Shown here one piece after another: positions 1 to 8,746 of a stretch of DNA of 64,000 nucleotides; positions within the stretch are counted from its first letter, which is position 1; each line of letters begins with the position of its first letter. Under the pieces are notes generated by a model. It was not told where the DNA came from, searched no databases, and saw only the letters and a program-made list of their open reading frames with translations. The position numbers and the translations under genes are program-made. This DNA is from Micromonospora sp. WMMA1947 (lineage in GTDB: Bacteria > Actinomycetota > Actinomycetes > Mycobacteriales > Micromonosporaceae), in assembly GCF_027497355.1 (NCBI RefSeq), contig NZ_CP114909.1:3615001-3679000 (forward strand). The letters are read 5' to 3'.

Positions 1-864
1 CTCGTCGTAGAACAGCGGTTCGCCGCCGCGCCAGAGGCTCTGGTGGGTGTGCATGCCGGAGCCGTTGTCACCGAACAGCGGCTTGGGCATGAACGTCGCG
101 GTCTTGCCGGCGGCCCAGGTCTCGTTCTTGACGATGTACTTGAACAGCTGGAGCTGGTCGGCGGCGTGCAGCAGGGTGGAGAACTTGTAGTTGATCTCCG
201 ACTGGCCGGCGGTGCCCACCTCGTGGTGCGAGCGCTCGACGGTGAATCCGCCGTCGACGAGGCGCCGCACGATCCGGTCGCGCAGGTCGGCGTAGTGGTC
301 CACCGGCGGCACCGGGAAGTAGCCGCCCTTGTACGCGGTCTTGTAACCGCGGTTGCCGCCCTCCTCGATCCGGCCGCTGTTCCAGGCGCCCTCGATCGAG
401 TCGATGTAGTAGAACGACTGGTGCGCGGAGGTCTCGTGGCGGATGGAGTCGAAGATGTAGAACTCCGCCTCCGCCCCGAAGTACGCGGTGTCGGCGATCC
501 CGCTGGCGGCGAGGTAGGCCTCGGCCTTCTTCGCGACGTTGCGCGGATCCCGGGAGTACGCCTCGCGGGTGAACGGGTCGTGGATGAAGAAGTTGAGCGC
601 GAGCGTCTTCTGGGCCCGGAACGGGTCGATGAAGGCGGTCGCGACGTCCGGCAGCAGGAGCATGTCGGACTCGTGGATGGCCTGGAAGCCGCGGATCGAG
701 GATCCGTCGAAGGCGAGGCCGTCGGTGAAGACGCTGTCGTCGAACGACTCGACCGGCAGGTTGAAGTGCTGCATCACGCCGGGCAGGTCACAGAAACGTA
801 CGTCGACGAACTTCACGTCCTCGTTGGCGAGGTATCGCAGGAGTTCCTCGGAATTGGCGAACAC
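1..864 (-). CDS. glnA: Glutamine synthetase type I (partial, C-terminal part outside window)
   Basis: Catalyses ATP-dependent synthesis of glutamine from glutamate and ammonia in the cytoplasm; type I enzymes are dodecamers. The first 288 codons are present. The N-terminal beta-grasp region reads [20 protein letters not shown] and is followed by the catalytic-domain start with [17 protein letters not shown] and the ATP/glutamate-site stretch [12 protein letters not shown] near the window edge. The family is about 470 residues, so roughly 40% is missing on the left. The GTG start at 864 has an AGGAGG a few bases upstream. A GlnR-type operator and a -10 element lie upstream, so nitrogen control is expected. 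The identification is secure. Confidence 0.96.
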   Translation of the reverse strand, partial: MFANSEELLRYLANEDVKFVDVRFCDLPGVMQHFNLPVESFDDSVFTDGLAFDGSSIRGFQAIHESDMLLLPDVATAFIDPFRAQKTLALNFFIHDPFTREAYSRDPRNVAKKAEAYLAASGIADTAYFGAEAEFYIFDSIRHETSAHQSFYYIDSIEGAWNSGRIEEGGNRGYKTAYKGGYFPVPPVDHYADLRDRIVRRLVDGGFTVERSHHEVGTAGQSEINYKFSTLLHAADQLQLFKYIVKNETWAAGKTATFMPKPLFGDNGSGMHTHQSLWRGGEPLFYDE

Positions 865-906
865 ACGTCCTCCTGGCAGGTCCACTCCGGTAGCTGGCTA
901 CTGGCG

Positions 907-912
907 ACGCTA
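907..912 (-). promoter_or_regulatory. -10 element of glnA
   Basis: Read on the minus strand this is TAGCGT, 42 nt upstream of the glnA GTG. It sits directly downstream of the GlnR-type box, the position expected for an activator-dependent promoter whose -35 region overlaps the operator. Confidence 0.45.
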
Positions 913-922
913 TGGCCGTGGG

Positions 923-960
923 GTTGCCCTGCCGTGTCTCGTCTGTTTCCGCCGTGTTAC
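923..960 (-). promoter_or_regulatory. GlnR-type operator upstream of glnA
   Basis: On the minus strand four pentamers follow each other at exact 11-bp spacing: GTAAC, GAAAC, GACAC, GCAAC, each separated by 6 nt. This is the a-n6-b-n6-a-n6-b layout described for GlnR boxes of Streptomyces nitrogen genes, including glnA. It lies just upstream of the putative glnA -10. The motif is seen directly; binding by GlnR is inferred. Confidence 0.7.
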
Positions 961-1034
961 GTCGCTTGCGGAGCGTCATCTCGGCACGCTGTGATGCCGA
1001 ATGTCGTATTTTTCGTCAGGGGTCGCGGCGGCGC

Positions 1035-1040
1035 TACCCT
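1035..1040 (+). promoter_or_regulatory. -10 element of the RDD gene (leaderless)
   Basis: TACCCT ends 7 nt before the GTG start at 1048, and no Shine-Dalgarno sequence precedes that start. Transcription would begin at or next to the start codon. Confidence 0.5.
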
Positions 1041-1047
1041 GGCCGCT

Positions 1048-1449
1048 GTGACCGATACCGCCGCCACACCGGTGCCGCCCGCCACCGACCCCGCCTTCAC
1101 CCCGCCCAGCCTCGGCCGCCGCTTCGGCGCCCTGATCATCGACTGGGTGCTGTGCCTGATGGTCGCCCGGGCGTTCTCCGACCCGGTCCGCGACGGCTGG
1201 CCGCCGGTCCTGGTGCTGATCCTGGAGTACGGCTTCTTCATCGGTCTGTTCGCCCAGACTCCCGGCATGTTCCTCACCCGGCTGCGCTGCGTGTCCTGGG
1301 CCGACGGTGGCCGGATCGGGCTGCTCCGGGGCCTGCTGCGCGGCTTCCTGCTGGCCCTCGTGGTGCCGGCGCTGCTGATGGACGAGCACCGGCGCGGCCT
1401 GCACGACCGGCTCGCCGGGTCGGTCGTCACCGACGCCCCGCGCCGCTGA
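1048..1449 (+). CDS. RDD family membrane protein
   Basis: A 133-residue integral membrane protein with a single RDD domain. After a Pro/Ala-rich N-terminus, LGRRFGALIIDWVLC carries the family's Arg-Asp arrangement in the first membrane segment. Two further hydrophobic segments follow (about residues 52-66 and 90-106), and the C-terminus HRRGLHDRLAGSVV is the usual RDD ending. The biochemical role of the family is unclear. The GTG at 1048 was chosen because a -10-like TACCCT sits 7 nt upstream. The open frame continues far upstream opposite glnA, but that part is not coding. The gene lies between glnA and a DUF4191 gene, a neighbourhood common in actinobacteria. Confidence 0.85.
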   Translation: MTDTAATPVPPATDPAFTPPSLGRRFGALIIDWVLCLMVARAFSDPVRDGWPPVLVLILEYGFFIGLFAQTPGMFLTRLRCVSWADGGRIGLLRGLLRGFLLALVVPALLMDEHRRGLHDRLAGSVVTDAPRR

Positions 1450-1461
1450 CCCCCATGAGGA

Positions 1462-1493
1462 AAGGAGCCGGCCCCGCACGGGACCGGCTCCTT
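1462..1493. terminator. Bidirectional hairpin terminator
   Basis: AAGGAGCCGG (1462-1471) pairs with CCGGCTCCTT (1484-1493), with three more G-C pairs above one mismatch and a GCAC loop. It lies between the convergent RDD and DUF4191 genes, so it can serve both. Confidence 0.75.
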
Positions 1494-1510
1494 CTCGCGT
1501 ACGCCGGAGG

Positions 1511-2200
1511 TCAGCGACCCCGGGTCTGCCGGAACGCGCCGCGCGGCGGCCGCATGTTCTTCGGGATCGCGCCCTTGGGCATCTGCGGTCGCGCGGTGAG
1601 CGCCTTGAGCCGCTTGTCGAGGGCGTTGACGTCCTTCGGGGACAGGGCGCGCGGCAGCCGCATCAGCGTCATCCGCAGCTTGCGGACCGGCAGCTCACCC
1701 TCGCCCTGCCCGATCACGTAGTCGTGCAGCGGGGCGGTGCCGATCACCTTCGCGAGGCGGCGCTTCTCCTGGCCGAGCAGGCCGCGGACGCGCTGCGGGT
1801 TGCCCTCGGCCAGCAGGATCACGCCCTGCCGGCCCACCACCAGGTGCACCATGTCCATCTGGGTGGTGGAGCTGACCGCCGGGGTGACCCGCCAGTCGCC
1901 GCGCATGCTCTCCATGATCTGCGCCGCCGCGCCCGGCTGCCCCTCGGCGGCGTTCATCATCGCCTTGTTGGAGCGCAGGTTGAGCACGATCAGCACGGCG
2001 AGCAGGGCGAGCAGGATGCCGATCGGCAGCCAGATCCAGCCCCAGGCGATCACCGCGACCACGGTGAGCGCGAGCGGGATCAGCACCGCCGCCGCGGTCA
2101 GCGGCGCGAACCACTTGTCCTGCTTGGCGGTGAACCGGAACACCATCCCGATCTGCTTCAGCCGCTGGCCGAACGAGACCTTCTCCTGGGGCTTTGCCAT
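1511..2200 (-). CDS. DUF4191 domain-containing membrane protein
   Basis: A 229-residue protein of the actinobacterial DUF4191 family. The N-terminus (MAKPQEKVSFGQRLKQIGMV) is basic. Two adjacent membrane segments follow at about residues 34-54 and 57-75. The soluble remainder contains the conserved stretches GDWRVTPAV, HLVVGRQGVILLAEG and LPVRKLRMTLMRLPRALSP. The C-terminus is rich in Lys, Arg and Pro. Function is unknown; the gene is widely found beside lipA and glnA in actinobacteria. ATG 2200 was chosen because a -10-like hexamer lies 7 nt upstream, suggesting a leaderless message. Confidence 0.88.
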   Translation of the reverse strand: MAKPQEKVSFGQRLKQIGMVFRFTAKQDKWFAPLTAAAVLIPLALTVVAVIAWGWIWLPIGILLALLAVLIVLNLRSNKAMMNAAEGQPGAAAQIMESMRGDWRVTPAVSSTTQMDMVHLVVGRQGVILLAEGNPQRVRGLLGQEKRRLAKVIGTAPLHDYVIGQGEGELPVRKLRMTLMRLPRALSPKDVNALDKRLKALTARPQMPKGAIPKNMRPPRGAFRQTRGR

Positions 2201-2207
2201 ACCGCAG

Positions 2208-2213
2208 AGTCTA
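2208..2213 (-). promoter_or_regulatory. -10 element of the DUF4191 gene (leaderless)
   Basis: Minus-strand TAGACT is separated by 7 nt from the ATG at 2200. No Shine-Dalgarno sequence is present. Confidence 0.5.
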
Positions 2214-2415
2214 GTGGTCGGCGCACATCACGTTGATCCGTGGCCGCCTGTTCCGCCGAGGGCTGAGTACCTTACCGCCGCGCCGGCCCGAACCGGCCCG
2301 CCGGTAAGGAGGGGGAGGGGCCGAAGATCAGGCGGCGTACCCATGCCCCGGGGGCACCTTCGCGCGGAGAGTCGATCTCGACAGGGAACGACACCGCACG
2401 GCAAGGGAGACCGAG

Positions 2416-2586
2416 ATGTTCGGCAACGACGCGGACTTCATCCTCAGCATCCACCGCAGCCACGCCTCCGAGTTGCAGGCCGACGCCGCCCAGGACCGGC
2501 TTGCCCGGTCGCTGCCCCGCCGGCACCCGCGCGGCTGGCTCGGCCGACGCCGGCACGGCGCCCGCACCACCGACGCCCGCCGGTGA
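2416..2586 (+). CDS. Small hypothetical protein, 56 residues
   Basis: This short frame starts at ATG 2416 after a GGGAGA ribosome-binding site and encodes MFGNDADFILSIHRSHASEL followed by a strongly basic Arg-rich tail. No known domain is recognised. It sits immediately upstream of the large LuxR-family regulator; its TGA overlaps an in-frame GTG at 2583 of the regulator frame, which would allow translational coupling. It may be a genuine small protein or a regulatory leader ORF. Function is not assigned. Confidence 0.55.
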   Translation: MFGNDADFILSIHRSHASELQADAAQDRLARSLPRRHPRGWLGRRRHGARTTDARR

Positions 2587-2726
2587 CCGCACCGGCGGCC
2601 GTCGCCGGTCCGGCCGGGTTCGTGGGCGCGGCCGGTGCCGTGGGGGAAATTGCCGGTCCGGCCGTCACGGGGGCGGCCGGGGCGGCGGGCCCCCTCGGCC
2701 CGGCCGCGCAGTCGGGGGGTCGTGGC

Positions 2727-5663
2727 ATGCTCGACGGCGTGACCGTACGCGCTGCCAGCACCGTCCTCGTCGGCCGCCGGCCCGAGCTGACGGCGCTCGG
2801 TGACGCGCTGACCCGGTCCCGGTCCGGCGAACCGACGACGGTGCTCGTCGGCGGCGAGGCGGGTGTCGGCAAGACCCGGCTGCTGGAGGAGTTCGGCACC
2901 CAGGTGGAGGCGGCCGGCGCGCGCCTGCTCGTCGGCCAGTGCCTGGAACTGGGCGAGGCCGGTCTGCCGTTCGCCCCGTTCGCCGCCGCGCTGCGCGACG
3001 TGCTGCGCCACGACGGGCCGGCCGCCTTCGCCGGCTACGAGGCGGAGTTCGCCCGGCTGCTGCCGGAACTGGCCCGGATGCCCGCGGCCGTCGCCGTGCC
3101 CGCCGGGCCGGCCCTCGCCGACACCCCGCGCGGCTACCTGTTCGACCTGGTCGCCGACCTGTTCCGGCGGATCGCCGAGGAACGCCCGCTGGTGCTGGTG
3201 ATCGAGGACCTGCACTGGGCCGACCGGTCCACCCGGGATCTGATCGGCTTCCTCGTGCGGGCCGCCCGCGCGACCCGCCTGCTGGTCGTCTGCACCTACC
3301 GCACCGACGAGCTGCACCGCGGGCACCCGCTGCGGCCGTTCCTCGCCGAGCTGGACCGGGTTCGCGGCGTGGACCGGATCGAGCTGGGCCGCCTCGACCG
3401 GGATGGCACCGCCGCCGTACTGGCCGACCTGCTCGGCGTCGAGCAGTACGCCCGGACCGTCGACGACGTGCACGAACGCACCCAGGGCAACCCGTTCTTC
3501 ATCGAGGAGCTGGCCGCCGCCGGTGGCCCGGTCGGCTGCGCGGCCATCCCGGAGACGCTGCGCGACCTGCTGCTGGCCCGCGTCGACCGGCTGCCCGAGC
3601 CGGCCCAGCGGGTGCTGCGGATCGCCGCCGCCGGAGGCACCCGTTTCGCCCACCAGCTTCTCGCCGAGGTGGCCGGCCTGCCCGAGGCCGAACTGGAGGA
3701 CGCGCTGCGCGCCGCCGTGGCCGGGCAGCTCGTGGTGGCCGACCCGGATGGCGACTACGAGTTCCGGCACGCGCTGGTCCGCGAGGCCGTGCACGACGAC
3801 CTGCTGCCCGGCGAGCACGCGCGGCTGCACGCCCGCTACGCCGCCGCGATCGAGGCCCAACCGCACCTGGTCGCCGCCGGTCGCGCGCCGGCCGAGATCG
3901 CCCACCACTGGTACGCGGCGCACGACCACCCGCGCGCGCTCACGGCCGCCCGGGTCGCCGCCGAGGCGGCAGCCGAACGGTACGCGTACGCCGAGCAGAG
4001 CCGGCTGCTGGAGCGCGTCCTCGAACTGTGGGAGCAGGTGCCCGACGCCGCCGACCGGCTCGGCATGGACCACCTGCGGGTGCTGGAGGACACGCTCACC
4101 GCCGCGGTCACCGCCGGTGACCTCAGCCGCGCGCTCACGCTCACCCGGGCCGCGCTGGCCGAGGTCGACTCCGACGCCGAACCGCTGCGCGCCGCCCGCC
4201 TGCTCGACCATCGGGGCCGGCTGTTCGCGCTGCTCGGCAAGAGCGACGGCGCGGCCGAGCTGCGCGAGGCGTACCGGCTGGCGGCCGCCGCCCCCGACGG
4301 CCCGGAACGGTTCGCTGTGCTCGCCGACATCGCGTCGCACCTGATGAAGGTCGACCCGCGCGAGGCCGCCTCGGTCGCCGCCGAGGCCGCGGCCGGCGCG
4401 TCCGAGGTCGGCACCGACCTGGTGCTGCTGCCCACCCGGATCGCCCTGCTGCACCGCCTCGACGGCACCCCGGAGCGCGGGCTGGCCGAGCTGCGCCGGG
4501 TCGAGGCGCGGGCCCGCGCCGCCGGTGACTCGTGGGCCCTGGTCAGCGCGCTGGTCTTCCTCTCCGACGTGCTCTACGAGCTGGGCCGCTACGACGAGTC
4601 GGAGCAGGCGGCCGCGGCCGGGGTGACCGAGGCGCGCCGGGTCGGCATCAGCCGCTCGATCGGGGCGTACCTGCTGTCGAACCGGGCCGAGGCGCTGATC
4701 GCGCTGGGCCGCTGGGACGAGGCGGACGCCACCTGCGCCGAGGCGGCCCGGATCGACCCGCCCGGCGTCTCCGGGCTGCACTGGCTGCAACTGCGCGCCG
4801 GGCTCCACCTGGCCCGCGCCCATCCCGCCGCCGACGAGGTCGTCGGGCGGGCGCTCGCGTTCCTCCGGCGCCCCTACCTGTGGCCCAACCACCGGCTGCC
4901 GCTGCACGAGCTGCGCGTGGAGGCCGCGCTCGCCGCCGACGACAAGCTGGAAGCGGTACGCGCGGCGCGCGCCGCCCTGGCCGACCCGCACCTGACCGAC
5001 CTGCCGCGCGAGGGGTGGCCGGTGCTCGGTGCGGTGGCGCGTACCGCCGCGCTGACCGGGGACGCCACGCTCGCCGCCGAGGTGTCCACGAGGGCCGCCG
5101 CGCTGCCCGCCCGGCACCCGGCCGAGCAGGCGTACGCGGCAGGCGTCACTGCCGTCCTGACCGGGGTCGGTCCCGCCGCTCCCGCCGACGCGCTCGTCGC
5201 GTGGCGGGCGGCGGTGGCGGCGTGGCGGACGGCCGGGCAGCCGTACCCGCTGGGCCGGGCGCTGCTCGGGCTGGCCGAGGCGGCCGCCGCGGCGGGCGAG
5301 CGGGACGACGTGGCCGCCGCGGTACGGGAGACAGTGGAGTTGGCCGCCCGGCTGGGCGCCACCCCGCTGGGCGAGCAGGCGGCGACACTGGCCCGCCGGG
5401 TCGGGCTGCGCGGCACCGGGCGACCCGGTCCGGACCTGCTGACCAGCCGGGAACAGGAGGTGCTGCGGCTGGTCGCCGAGGGGCACAGCAACAGCCGGAT
5501 CGCCGAGCGCCTGTTCATCTCGCCGAAGACGGCGAGCGTGCACGTGTCCCGGATCATCGCCAAGCTCGACGTGACCAACCGGGTGGAGGCCGCCGCGCTG
5601 GCCCACCGTCTCGGCCTGCTCGACGCTTCGCCGCCCGCCCCGGCACAGCGCCGCGCCCGGTAG
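2727..5663 (+). CDS. Large ATP-binding LuxR-family (LAL) transcriptional regulator
   Basis: A 978-residue regulator of the STAND/LAL class. The N-terminal ATPase carries Walker A GGEAGVGKT (about residues 42-50) and Walker B LVLVIEDLHWAD (about 155-166). A long alpha-helical TPR-like sensor region follows. The C-terminal LuxR helix-turn-helix (about 905-965) reads TSREQEVLRLVAEGHSNSRI, then AERLFISPKTASVHVSRI. Such proteins activate transcription on ligand binding and often control catabolic or secondary-metabolite genes; the target here is unknown because no cluster adjoins. ATG 2727 follows a GGGGGG stretch. A GTG at 2583 overlapping the upstream small ORF stop is an alternative that would add 48 Ala/Gly-rich residues. 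Confidence 0.9.
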   Translation: MLDGVTVRAASTVLVGRRPELTALGDALTRSRSGEPTTVLVGGEAGVGKTRLLEEFGTQVEAAGARLLVGQCLELGEAGLPFAPFAAALRDVLRHDGPAAFAGYEAEFARLLPELARMPAAVAVPAGPALADTPRGYLFDLVADLFRRIAEERPLVLVIEDLHWADRSTRDLIGFLVRAARATRLLVVCTYRTDELHRGHPLRPFLAELDRVRGVDRIELGRLDRDGTAAVLADLLGVEQYARTVDDVHERTQGNPFFIEELAAAGGPVGCAAIPETLRDLLLARVDRLPEPAQRVLRIAAAGGTRFAHQLLAEVAGLPEAELEDALRAAVAGQLVVADPDGDYEFRHALVREAVHDDLLPGEHARLHARYAAAIEAQPHLVAAGRAPAEIAHHWYAAHDHPRALTAARVAAEAAAERYAYAEQSRLLERVLELWEQVPDAADRLGMDHLRVLEDTLTAAVTAGDLSRALTLTRAALAEVDSDAEPLRAARLLDHRGRLFALLGKSDGAAELREAYRLAAAAPDGPERFAVLADIASHLMKVDPREAASVAAEAAAGASEVGTDLVLLPTRIALLHRLDGTPERGLAELRRVEARARAAGDSWALVSALVFLSDVLYELGRYDESEQAAAAGVTEARRVGISRSIGAYLLSNRAEALIALGRWDEADATCAEAARIDPPGVSGLHWLQLRAGLHLARAHPAADEVVGRALAFLRRPYLWPNHRLPLHELRVEAALAADDKLEAVRAARAALADPHLTDLPREGWPVLGAVARTAALTGDATLAAEVSTRAAALPARHPAEQAYAAGVTAVLTGVGPAAPADALVAWRAAVAAWRTAGQPYPLGRALLGLAEAAAAAGERDDVAAAVRETVELAARLGATPLGEQAATLARRVGLRGTGRPGPDLLTSREQEVLRLVAEGHSNSRIAERLFISPKTASVHVSRIIAKLDVTNRVEAAALAHRLGLLDASPPAPAQRRAR

Positions 5664-5692
5664 CACCCGCGTCGGCCGCTGCCGGGCCTGCG

Positions 5693-7297
5693 TCAGCGGC
5701 GTGGCAGGTAGATCCGCCAGCCGGCGACGGTGACGACGTCGAGCGCGCCCGATTCGGTGCCGACGCGTTCGTCCAGCCGGGCGGCCAGCGGCGAGCCGGC
5801 GAGCGCCACCCAGGCCGCGTCCGGGTCGGCCGCCACCTCCCGCCGGTACGCGGGCAGCCTGTCGAAACCGGGGCGCAGGTCGTCCTCGACCACGGCGCAG
5901 AGCACGTTCTCGCCGGTGGCGTAGGCGAGCCGGTTGCACGTCCAGTAGCCGCCGCGCACATTCCGCACGTCGAGCGCGCCGAGCGTGTCCACGAGCGACC
6001 GGTGCCGGTCGGCCTCGGCGTGCACGGCCGGCGCCGCCCGGACCACGTCCACCGTGGCCGCCACGCCGGTGCCGAGCACACCCGCTAGTACCGCCACCGC
6101 CGCGACTCGCGCCACCCGGACCGCCGGCCGGCGGGCGGCCCGCCACAGTGGCCAGAGCAGGGCCGGCACGGCGACCGCCAGGCACGACAGGTAACGGCTG
6201 CTCTCGATCGGCGTCTGCCCGGCCGCGTTGCTCACCGCGTACGCCGCGAGCACGCCCGCCGCCCCGCCGAGCAGCGCCAGCCGCACCCCGGCCGACACCC
6301 GCTCCGCCGAGCGCGGACCGTCGGGGGCACGGCGAAGCGTGTGCCACGCGGTGAGCGCGGCGAGCACCAGCAGCACCGGAAACACGACGGCCCACCAGAG
6401 CTGCCAGGTGGCGCACCGGCCGGGGGAGCAGAAGCCCATCGCCAGCGGCGGCCCGAGCACCAGCCCGCCGTGCAGCCGGTCCGCCCAGTCCGCGGGCGTA
6501 CCCGTGCCACCGGCCGCCAGCACCGCGGCCACCGGGTTGCGGCCGTGCAGCAGGCTGTCGGCGAGCATCGGCGCCGCGCCCACCAGCAGCGCGCCCGCCA
6601 GCACCACCCCGGCCCGCCCGGCCAGTTCCCGCCACCGCCACGCCACCAGCAGCACGCCGAGCGTCAGCACGTACGGCAGGATCAGCGGGTCCACCCAGAG
6701 CAGCACCCCGGAGACCAGCCCCCAGGCCGCCCAGCGGGGCAGCCGCGCGCCCGCCCCGGTTACGCAGAGCCCGACGGTGAGCAGCGCCAGCGCGGCACCG
6801 GCCGGGTTCAGCTCCGGATAGCCGCCACCGGCGATGAGCTGGTTCTTCACCACCCGGTCCGAGCCGAGCGCCAGCACGGCCACGACGAGCAGGGCGTACC
6901 AGCGGTCACCGCCGAGCCGCCGGGTCAGCCGCCAGGACAGCAGCAGGAACAACGCGTACAGCGCCAGCGTGGGCAGCCGCAGCACGAGCACCGACGGCCC
7001 GGCCAGCGCGACCAGCGGCGCGGCCAGGTACGCCTCCAGCGTGCCCATGTAGGCCTGGCCGTAGAACCAGACCGGGAAGCCGTCGCCGCGGGCGATGTGC
7101 AGGGCGGCCAGCCCCATCGTCGCCTCGTCGCTGTTCGTGGGCGGCACGTCGGCGAACAGCAGCGCCAGCCGGTACCCCACAGCGGCGAGCCCGACGAGCA
7201 GGGCGAGCAGAGTCGGCAACGGCAGCCGCCGGGGCGTACGAGGGCGCACGGATTCGCGTGGCTCCTCGCGTACCCCGGCGGTCATGCCTGTGATCAT
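5693..7297 (-). CDS. Polytopic membrane protein, GT-C glycosyltransferase-like
   Basis: A 534-residue integral membrane protein. After a short cytoplasmic N-terminus there is one membrane segment, then an extracytoplasmic loop with PPTNSDEATMGLAALHIARG. The acidic residues after the first helix match the position of the catalytic Asp/Glu in GT-C lipid-linked sugar transferases (GT39/ArnT-like). WFYGQAYMGTLEAY follows, then about ten more hydrophobic segments and a soluble C-terminal domain of about 100 residues. A role in transferring sugar from a polyprenyl donor at the outer face of the membrane is likely by fold, but the substrate is not known. The ATG at 7297 is used. It is convergent with the LAL regulator. 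Confidence 0.72.
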   Translation of the reverse strand: MITGMTAGVREEPRESVRPRTPRRLPLPTLLALLVGLAAVGYRLALLFADVPPTNSDEATMGLAALHIARGDGFPVWFYGQAYMGTLEAYLAAPLVALAGPSVLVLRLPTLALYALFLLLSWRLTRRLGGDRWYALLVVAVLALGSDRVVKNQLIAGGGYPELNPAGAALALLTVGLCVTGAGARLPRWAAWGLVSGVLLWVDPLILPYVLTLGVLLVAWRWRELAGRAGVVLAGALLVGAAPMLADSLLHGRNPVAAVLAAGGTGTPADWADRLHGGLVLGPPLAMGFCSPGRCATWQLWWAVVFPVLLVLAALTAWHTLRRAPDGPRSAERVSAGVRLALLGGAAGVLAAYAVSNAAGQTPIESSRYLSCLAVAVPALLWPLWRAARRPAVRVARVAAVAVLAGVLGTGVAATVDVVRAAPAVHAEADRHRSLVDTLGALDVRNVRGGYWTCNRLAYATGENVLCAVVEDDLRPGFDRLPAYRREVAADPDAAWVALAGSPLAARLDERVGTESGALDVVTVAGWRIYLPRR

Positions 7298-7344
7298 GGC
7301 ATCCGGCGGGCGGCGGCGGCGGGTGACGCGGTCGACGGCCGGCC

Positions 7345-8334
7345 TCAGCCGGCGACCGGAACCTCCCGGCGGGCGGCGAGCGCCTGCTGGTAGAGGCGGC
7401 CCGCGCGGTACGACGAACGGACCAGCGGGCCGCTCATCACGCCCGCGAAGCCGATCTCCTCGGCCTCCTCGCGCAGCTCGACGAACTCCTCCGGCTTGAC
7501 CCAGCGGGTCACCGGGTGGTGCCGGGGGGAGGGGCGCAGGTACTGCGTGATGGTGATCAGCTCGCAGCCCGCCTCGTGCAGGTCGCGCAGCGCCTGGGAC
7601 ACCTCGGCGCGCTCCTCGCCCATGCCGAGGATCAGGTTGCTCTTGGTGACCAGGCCGTCGGCCCGCGCCTGGCGGATCACGTCCAGCGAACGCTCGTAGC
7701 GGAACGCCGGGCGGATCCGCTTGAAGATGCGCGGCACCGTCTCCACGTTGTGCGCCAGCACCTCGGGCCGCGAGCCGAAGACCTCGGCGAGCTGCTCCGG
7801 TACGGCGTTGAAGTCGGGGATCAGCAGCTCGACACCGCAGCCGGACTGCAGCGCGTGGATCTGCCGGACCGTCTCGGCGTAGAGCCAGGCACCGCCGTCG
7901 GGCAGGTCGTCGCGGGCGACACCGGTGATGGTCGCGTAGCGCAGGCCCATCGCGGCGACCGACTCGGCGACACGCCGCGGCTCGTCGGCGTCGAACTCGG
8001 CCGGCTTGCCGGTGTCGATCTGGCAGAAGTCGCAGCGCCGGGTGCACTGGTCACCACCGATGAGGAAGGTGGCCTCCCGGTCCTCCCAGCACTCGTAGAT
8101 GTTGGGGCAGCCGGCCTCCTGGCACACGGTGTGCAGCCCTTCGCGCGAGACGAGCCCGCGCAACTGGGTGTACTCCGGGCCCATCTTGGCCTTCACCTTG
8201 ATCCATGGCGGCTTGCGCTCGATCGGCGTCTCGGCGTTGCGCGCCTCGATCCGCAGCATCCGCCGCCCCTCCGGGGCGACGGTCGCGGTGTGCGCTGGCT
8301 GCTCAGTCGTCGGCGCGGATTGCTCGATCGTCAC
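7345..8334 (-). CDS. lipA: Lipoyl synthase
   Basis: A radical-SAM enzyme that inserts two sulfur atoms into protein-bound octanoyl groups to make lipoyl cofactors. The 329 residues carry both iron-sulfur motifs. The auxiliary cluster cysteines are C71, C76 and C82 (in [12 protein letters not shown]). The radical-SAM motif is C97, C101 and C104 (in CTRRCDFC). The C-terminal RSSYRAG motif supplies the conserved serine ligand. GTG 8334 has no ribosome-binding site but lies 7 nt after a -10-like TACGCT. An internal ATG (MLRIEARN) preceded by GGAGGGG is an alternative start. lipB lies 2.5 kb away, separated by an aspartyl-tRNA synthetase gene and a VOC gene. Confidence 0.96.
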   Translation of the reverse strand: MTIEQSAPTTEQPAHTATVAPEGRRMLRIEARNAETPIERKPPWIKVKAKMGPEYTQLRGLVSREGLHTVCQEAGCPNIYECWEDREATFLIGGDQCTRRCDFCQIDTGKPAEFDADEPRRVAESVAAMGLRYATITGVARDDLPDGGAWLYAETVRQIHALQSGCGVELLIPDFNAVPEQLAEVFGSRPEVLAHNVETVPRIFKRIRPAFRYERSLDVIRQARADGLVTKSNLILGMGEERAEVSQALRDLHEAGCELITITQYLRPSPRHHPVTRWVKPEEFVELREEAEEIGFAGVMSGPLVRSSYRAGRLYQQALAARREVPVAG

Positions 8335-8341
8335 AAAACCG

Positions 8342-8347
8342 AGCGTA
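8342..8347 (-). promoter_or_regulatory. -10 element of lipA (leaderless)
   Basis: Minus-strand TACGCT is 7 nt from the GTG at 8334. Confidence 0.45.
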
Positions 8348-8434
8348 CGCCGGTCGGCGCCGGTCGATGAACGTGGGCGACGGCCGTCACGCCGGAATCG
8401 CTGTGACACCGGACACCAGGGGTGAAAAAACCCG

Positions 8435-8464
8435 GTCACAGCGCGGCCCGCGCGGTGCTAGCGT
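8435..8464 (+). promoter_or_regulatory. Promoter of the T-box/aspS transcript
   Basis: A candidate -35 GTCACA (8435-8440) and -10 TAGCGT (8459-8464) are 18 nt apart. They place the start of transcription near 8471, about 10 nt before the first recognisable T-box elements. The -35 match is partial. Confidence 0.45.
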
Positions 8465-8480
8465 GCCGGGCAGAGCTGTG

Positions 8481-8739
8481 ACGGAGCCGAGTAACGGACC
8501 GATCCGCCAGTCGAGAGAGCCGCCGGTTGCTGCGAGGCGGTCTGGCGCCGGTCCGTGAAGACCCTCCCGAGCTGCGGGAAGAACGGCGCGTCGCGCCCAG
8601 TAGAGCCCGCCCGGCCGGCCCCGGTGAAAAGGCGACGAACGAGGTTCCCGCTTCGGCGGGGACGAAGGTGTGGTGGCACCGCGAGGTTCCCGCTCGCCCA
8701 CACCTCCCTGGGGATCGCGTTGCGATTGGTCAAGGAGGT
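8481..8739 (+). promoter_or_regulatory. T-box riboswitch, specifier GAC (Asp), probably translational
   Basis: Stem I: ACGGACCG (8494-8501) pairs with CGGTCCGT (8549-8556), preceded by the loop-E AGTA (8490-8493). CGCC (8505-8508) pairs with GGCG (8544-8547), and the distal arm is CCGCC (8520-8524) with GGCGG (8536-8540), with AGAGAG on its 5' side. The specifier position after GTGAA reads GAC (8560-8562), an Asp codon. Stem III is an 8-bp hairpin with a TTCG loop (8644-8663). The antiterminator-type helix pairs 8667-8673 with 8698-8704 and 8681-8685 with 8693-8697, leaving the 7-nt bulge TGGCACC (8674-8680); TGGC is complementary to GCCA, the expected 3' end of tRNA-Asp with discriminator G73. 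ACCTCC (8702-8707) can instead pair with GGAGGT (8734-8739), the ribosome-binding site of the next gene, so control is probably of translation initiation. Confidence 0.9.
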
Positions 8740-8746
8740 AGTCGTC

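Noticed and set aside
2328..6641. A minus-strand open frame of over 1400 codons opposite the LAL regulator
   Set aside because: Its composition is Arg/Gly/Ala/Gln-rich with no domain; it mirrors codon bias of the true plus-strand gene, whose Walker and HTH motifs are intact.
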